Assembly: GCA_900552315.1 (NCBI GenBank)
Contig: URZM01000092.1
Location: 1 to 8,353 of the forward strand
Direction of reading: 5' to 3'
Length of the DNA stretch: 8,353 nt
Source: an uncultured Bacteroidales bacterium
GTDB lineage: Bacteria; Bacteroidota; Bacteroidia; Bacteroidales; Muribaculaceae
The notes beneath the pieces are model-generated. The model was not told the DNA's origin and did no database searches. It saw only the letters and a program-made list of their open reading frames with translations. Both the position numbers and the translations under genes were made by a program. Below are positions 5,394-8,353 of the stretch, one piece after another (the stretch's first letter is position 1; the number at the start of each line of letters is the position of its first letter).

Positions 5394-8353
5394 GCCGCCC
5401 CACTCGAAGTCGGTGATGTAATATGTGGTGGCGTTGTCAGCGCCGCGCGTGCCTGTGAACGTGAACGCTATGACAAAGGCGTCGGGCATATCGGGCACCA
5501 AGCTCATGTCCACGTCATATTCAACCCACTCGCCTGCCTGGTCGGCCTTGGCGGGAATGTCGAAGCCCTCCATCTCGTAGAAGGCGAGCTTGCCGTCGGT
5601 GCCGGCCTCGCCCAGGTTCACGGTGAGGCGGTCGGTGCTCTCATCGGTCAGGAACATGCCCATGAGGCGGAAACGGAGTTTCTTCACCGGGGCGTTCTTG
5701 TAGTCGAGCGCGGGGGAGACGAGGGTCATGGCGCAGGGAGTGCCCTGGCCGGGCTTCATGGCGGAGTCATAGGCTGTGACCTTGGCGGCGGTGAATGTCT
5801 GTCCGTCGCTCTCGCCCGTGTATCCCCACCAGGCGCGCGTGCCCTGCTCGGCCAGGTTGGACCATCCCTCCAGGCTCAGGGGCTTGTTGCTCTCCAGCGA
5901 GGCGAAATCCTGCGTGTACCAAGGGCTCGGGTTCTCCATGTCTGCCTTGATCTCGGTGTCGCCCTCCTGAGGCTCGGGGGGCAGCGGGGCGACGCAGCGC
6001 GCCTTGACCGTGATGGTCGCGGGCGTGGCCACCATGGAGGAGGTGTAGGTCCAGGTATCGGTGTATTCGCCCTCGGCCTTGGGAGCGAAGGTCACGGTGA
6101 GGGTCACATCCTTGGACCCGGGGAGCAGGTAAGTGTTGTCTATCGTGATTCCGCCGTTGTCGGCTGTGCCGGAGCGGGTGGCGGTTATGTAGTCGAAGGT
6201 GCCGGGGGCGTTGAGCGTCGCTGTCGCGGTCACCGTCTCGCCTGCCTTGCACTCAAGCTCGATGACAGCCGGCTCTATGGTCACCTCAGGCATGTGCTGA
6301 GGGTCATATGCCTTGCATGTGCCGAACTGGGCGGCATAGTTGAGGACCGGGTCTATCGCGTCGAAGTCGAAAAGTATGCCGGCCTTGTGCATGCCGGGAG
6401 CGTCGGGGTAATAGTACACGGTGACCACCGTGGTGCCGGAGCCTGCGGGTATCTCGGAGGGTACGGCCTCGAACAGGACGCGGTCCTGGCCCGTGATGGT
6501 CACGGACACAGCCTGAGGCAGGTTCTCTGCGACGACGGTGTATTTGAATATCTCGGTCTTCACGTCGATGGGCGCGGCCGCCGTGGCGAAGTTGAATGTC
6601 TTCTCGGGGGTTATGCTCACCTCAGGGGCGCCTTCCACTATGGATGATGCGGAGGTGACGAGCAGGGTGAGCCCCTTGGGATTCACTCCCACGCCGGTCA
6701 CGGCGAATGTTCCTGCGGGTATGGGCTGGCCGGCCAGGTCACTGCCTGCAGCCACCTTCAGCTTGGCGGTGTGCTCGCCGTCGGTCACGTCATAGAGGAC
6801 TCCGGGGGTGAAGGTGCCCTCGGGGTTTACGAACCTCACTCCCTGCAGGGTGAGCAGGCGGTAGATATATTCCATGCCGGTGGCGGCGGTCACGTCGGCG
6901 ATCTTCACCTCGGCGGGTGTCTTGGTCTTTCCGGTGGCGGTGACGGTGGCGAAGGCCCCTGAGGCGTCAATGGGGAGCGCCATGGCCTGGGGAGCTCCCA
7001 GGAATCCCTCTATCATGAAGGGAGTACCGGTGATCTCGTCGCCAACCTTGAGGGAGATTTCCTCCACGCCCATCCACGAGGTGTTGAGCATCAGGCCTCC
7101 GGTCATGTCCTGCGCGTAGATGTAATACTCCATGTCGCCGTAGTCCACTTTCTTGCTGTCGATGGCGGTGACCACCGCCTTGCCTGTGTAGCGGAAAGTG
7201 ACTCCATCGTAGGCTCCGTTCTCAAATTCCTGTACGAAGCGCGAGGCGTTGGGCACGTCCACGGTCTGCAGCACCTCGCCGATGATGGAGAAAGAGGCCG
7301 GCTCGGCGCCCTCGCTCTCCAAGGTTACCGTGTAGGTGTATTCGCCAGCCGTCTGGGGCGCTGTGAGCGAGAACACCAGCTCCACCGGCTCCTCGGCCAT
7401 GGCCTCGTCGGCGGGAATGGTGCTCTTGGAGCAAGTCACGCCCTCGGGGCAAGTCACGTTCACCGGGCCCGTGAGATTCTTGCCACCCACGAAGAGGGTC
7501 GCGGTGAGGGGTGTGCCGGCGTAGGCGGGAGCCATGCGCGCGCTCGGGGCGCTCAGGATTACCTCGGGGTCGGTGACCACGGGGCCGGGATCCTGCCCGG
7601 CGAACAGGGACGCCCAGTCGGTGGAGGCACGCAACGCGTCGAGGGCAAGTTCAGGAGCCTTGGCGCTCTTTGTTGCAGCCTGCCGCAAGCACACTCCCAT
7701 GAGGCCACCGTAGTTAAGAGAGGCTTCGGTGTTGCTCGTCTCCTTGCTTTGGTCATTGGTCAGCAGCGGGGCGGGAGCTGCGCCGCCGGTGGTCTGTGGG
7801 TCAACCCACAGGGATATGACATCGTTGGTGGCGCCTTCCACTATGCCGTAAGATATGACCACCAAATAGGTCTTGCCAGCCTCGTACTCGGCCTCGGTGG
7901 CAACGATCTTGTCCTTGGAGGCGTTGCGAGAGACAGCCAGCTTGTAGTGATTCTCGTCAGAGCCTGCGACCATCCACAGCTTGCCCACCTCGGAGGTGTT
8001 GGCCCCGTCGACCATGCCGGGAGACTTTTTCTGAGCGAAGAAGTGGAAGAAGAATACTGGATCGGAGGCAGAGACATTGGGCTTGGAGACGTTGAGCAGG
8101 AAAGCGGCATACACGGTGCCTTCCTTCAGCATGGTATCGTCGGCGAAGGATTTCCATAGGTCCTCGGCTGAGGCTGTGGTGCCCATGACGACCTTGTTGC
8201 CCACTGCCTGGTCCATGTATCCGGTGAATGTCAGGCTACCATCTGCCACTTTTATGGGGTCGGCGGATTGCGAACTCCATCTGAGCCACCCTCCTTGCCC
8301 GTACAGGTCTCCGGCGGGATACTCGAAATTCTCGTCTATCAGCAGGTCGGCGG
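5217..8353 (-). CDS. large multi-domain secreted protein with T9SS-like C-terminal sorting domain (5' partial)
   Basis: The frame runs off the right edge, and 1044 residues are visible. The first visible residues, ADLLIDENFEYPAG, look like the start of a mature secreted protein, so probably only the signal peptide is missing. Numbering from the first visible residue: 1-250, a concanavalin/laminin-G-like beta-sandwich that opens with the ENFEYPAG motif; 262-363, Ig-like module; 365-574, an OB-fold-like region (VEEISLKVGDEITG, then PAGTFAVTGVGV); 576-684 and 688-786, two more Ig-like modules; 803-985, a choice-of-anchor-J-like sandwich (WYTQDFASL, then GWSNLAE, then FEWG); 987-1044, a C-terminal domain with GWYTIYNAQG and LPAGLYI typical of type A T9SS sorting. 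No catalytic motif or transmembrane segment is seen. It is likely carried across the outer membrane by T9SS and attached to or released from the surface. A GTG at 8247-8249 is not the start, since homology continues upstream. The role (adhesion or glycan binding) is unknown. Confidence 0.9.
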   Translation of the reverse strand, partial: ADLLIDENFEYPAGDLYGQGGWLRWSSQSADPIKVADGSLTFTGYMDQAVGNKVVMGTTASAEDLWKSFADDTMLKEGTVYAAFLLNVSKPNVSASDPVFFFHFFAQKKSPGMVDGANTSEVGKLWMVAGSDENHYKLAVSRNASKDKIVATEAEYEAGKTYLVVISYGIVEGATNDVISLWVDPQTTGGAAPAPLLTNDQSKETSNTEASLNYGGLMGVCLRQAATKSAKAPELALDALRASTDWASLFAGQDPGPVVTDPEVILSAPSARMAPAYAGTPLTATLFVGGKNLTGPVNVTCPEGVTCSKSTIPADEAMAEEPVELVFSLTAPQTAGEYTYTVTLESEGAEPASFSIIGEVLQTVDVPNASRFVQEFENGAYDGVTFRYTGKAVVTAIDSKKVDYGDMEYYIYAQDMTGGLMLNTSWMGVEEISLKVGDEITGTPFMIEGFLGAPQAMALPIDASGAFATVTATGKTKTPAEVKIADVTAATGMEYIYRLLTLQGVRFVNPEGTFTPGVLYDVTDGEHTAKLKVAAGSDLAGQPIPAGTFAVTGVGVNPKGLTLLVTSASSIVEGAPEVSITPEKTFNFATAAAPIDVKTEIFKYTVVAENLPQAVSVTITGQDRVLFEAVPSEIPAGSGTTVVTVYYYPDAPGMHKAGILFDFDAIDPVLNYAAQFGTCKAYDPQHMPEVTIEPAVIELECKAGETVTATATLNAPGTFDYITATRSGTADNGGITIDNTYLLPGSKDVTLTVTFAPKAEGEYTDTWTYTSSMVATPATITVKARCVAPLPPEPQEGDTEIKADMENPSPWYTQDFASLESNKPLSLEGWSNLAEQGTRAWWGYTGESDGQTFTAAKVTAYDSAMKPGQGTPCAMTLVSPALDYKNAPVKKLRFRLMGMFLTDESTDRLTVNLGEAGTDGKLAFYEMEGFDIPAKADQAGEWVEYDVDMSLVPDMPDAFVIAFTFTGTRGADNATTYYITDFEWGGKTDSLESLPADGLQPDADGWYTIYNAQGLCVLRTRDASELRTLPAGLYISRGRKFAVR

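Noticed and set aside
5169..6647. A 492-codon open frame on the plus strand opposite the large secreted gene
   Set aside because: It is a Gly/His/Val-rich translation typical of the antisense of a GC-rich gene, with no recognisable motif, while the minus strand encodes clear domains.
8247..8249. GTG as the start of the large secreted protein
   Set aside because: The frame stays open to the window edge and the 34 extra codons (ADLLIDENFEYPAG...) belong to the N-terminal sandwich domain.
1..8353. CRISPR arrays, insertion sequences, tRNA or rRNA genes
   Set aside because: No regularly spaced repeats, transposase motifs, terminal inverted repeats or RNA-gene signatures were found on either strand.

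Overview
The window looks like chromosome from a GC-rich member of the order Bacteroidales (Bacteroidota), perhaps Muribaculaceae-like; the family assignment is inference. Supporting signs are a promoter of the Bacteroidota type (TTTG, 20 bases, TAnnTTTG) before the lrp-type gene, a large exported multi-domain protein ending in a type IX secretion (T9SS)-like sorting domain, an outer-membrane-barrel-type protein, no clear Shine-Dalgarno sites, and marked use of the ATA isoleucine codon in GC-rich genes.

Layout. Positions 1-4019, plus strand, hold a tightly packed gene string: the possible tail of an upstream gene; an exported two-part protein (degenerate DUF922-like domain plus barrel); shikimate kinase; a divergent relative of alanine dehydrogenase; and a GT4-type glycosyltransferase. 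Three junctions overlap by 4, 4 and 1 bases and the other gap is 27 bases, so they are probably one transcript, although no shared pathway is evident. Positions 4020-4580 hold no convincing protein gene. They contain a strong hairpin just after the glycosyltransferase, an A/T-rich tract with a tandem 9-mer, a GC-rich part with nested inverted repeats, and a compact divergent promoter region. One promoter drives an Lrp/AsnC-family regulator (4581-5090, plus). The other, on the minus strand, points back into the gene-less stretch. Both promoter spacers carry Lrp-box-like sequence. A hairpin at 5155-5186 separates the regulator from a convergent, very large secreted protein (5217 to the window end, minus), whose signal peptide probably lies just beyond the edge.

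How the parts may work together. The most distinctive part is 4475-4555: two divergent promoters interleaved with repeated AAATTATY motifs and a perfect inverted repeat. This suggests that the regulator controls itself and an unassigned minus-strand transcript, possibly a small RNA. The alanine-dehydrogenase-like gene 1.7 kb away is an attractive but unproven second target. Several proteins keep their fold signature but have lost canonical residues: the HExxH-like motif of the first gene, the dinucleotide loop and catalytic lysine of the dehydrogenase relative, and the second glutamate of the glycosyltransferase. They should not be assigned textbook activities without testing.
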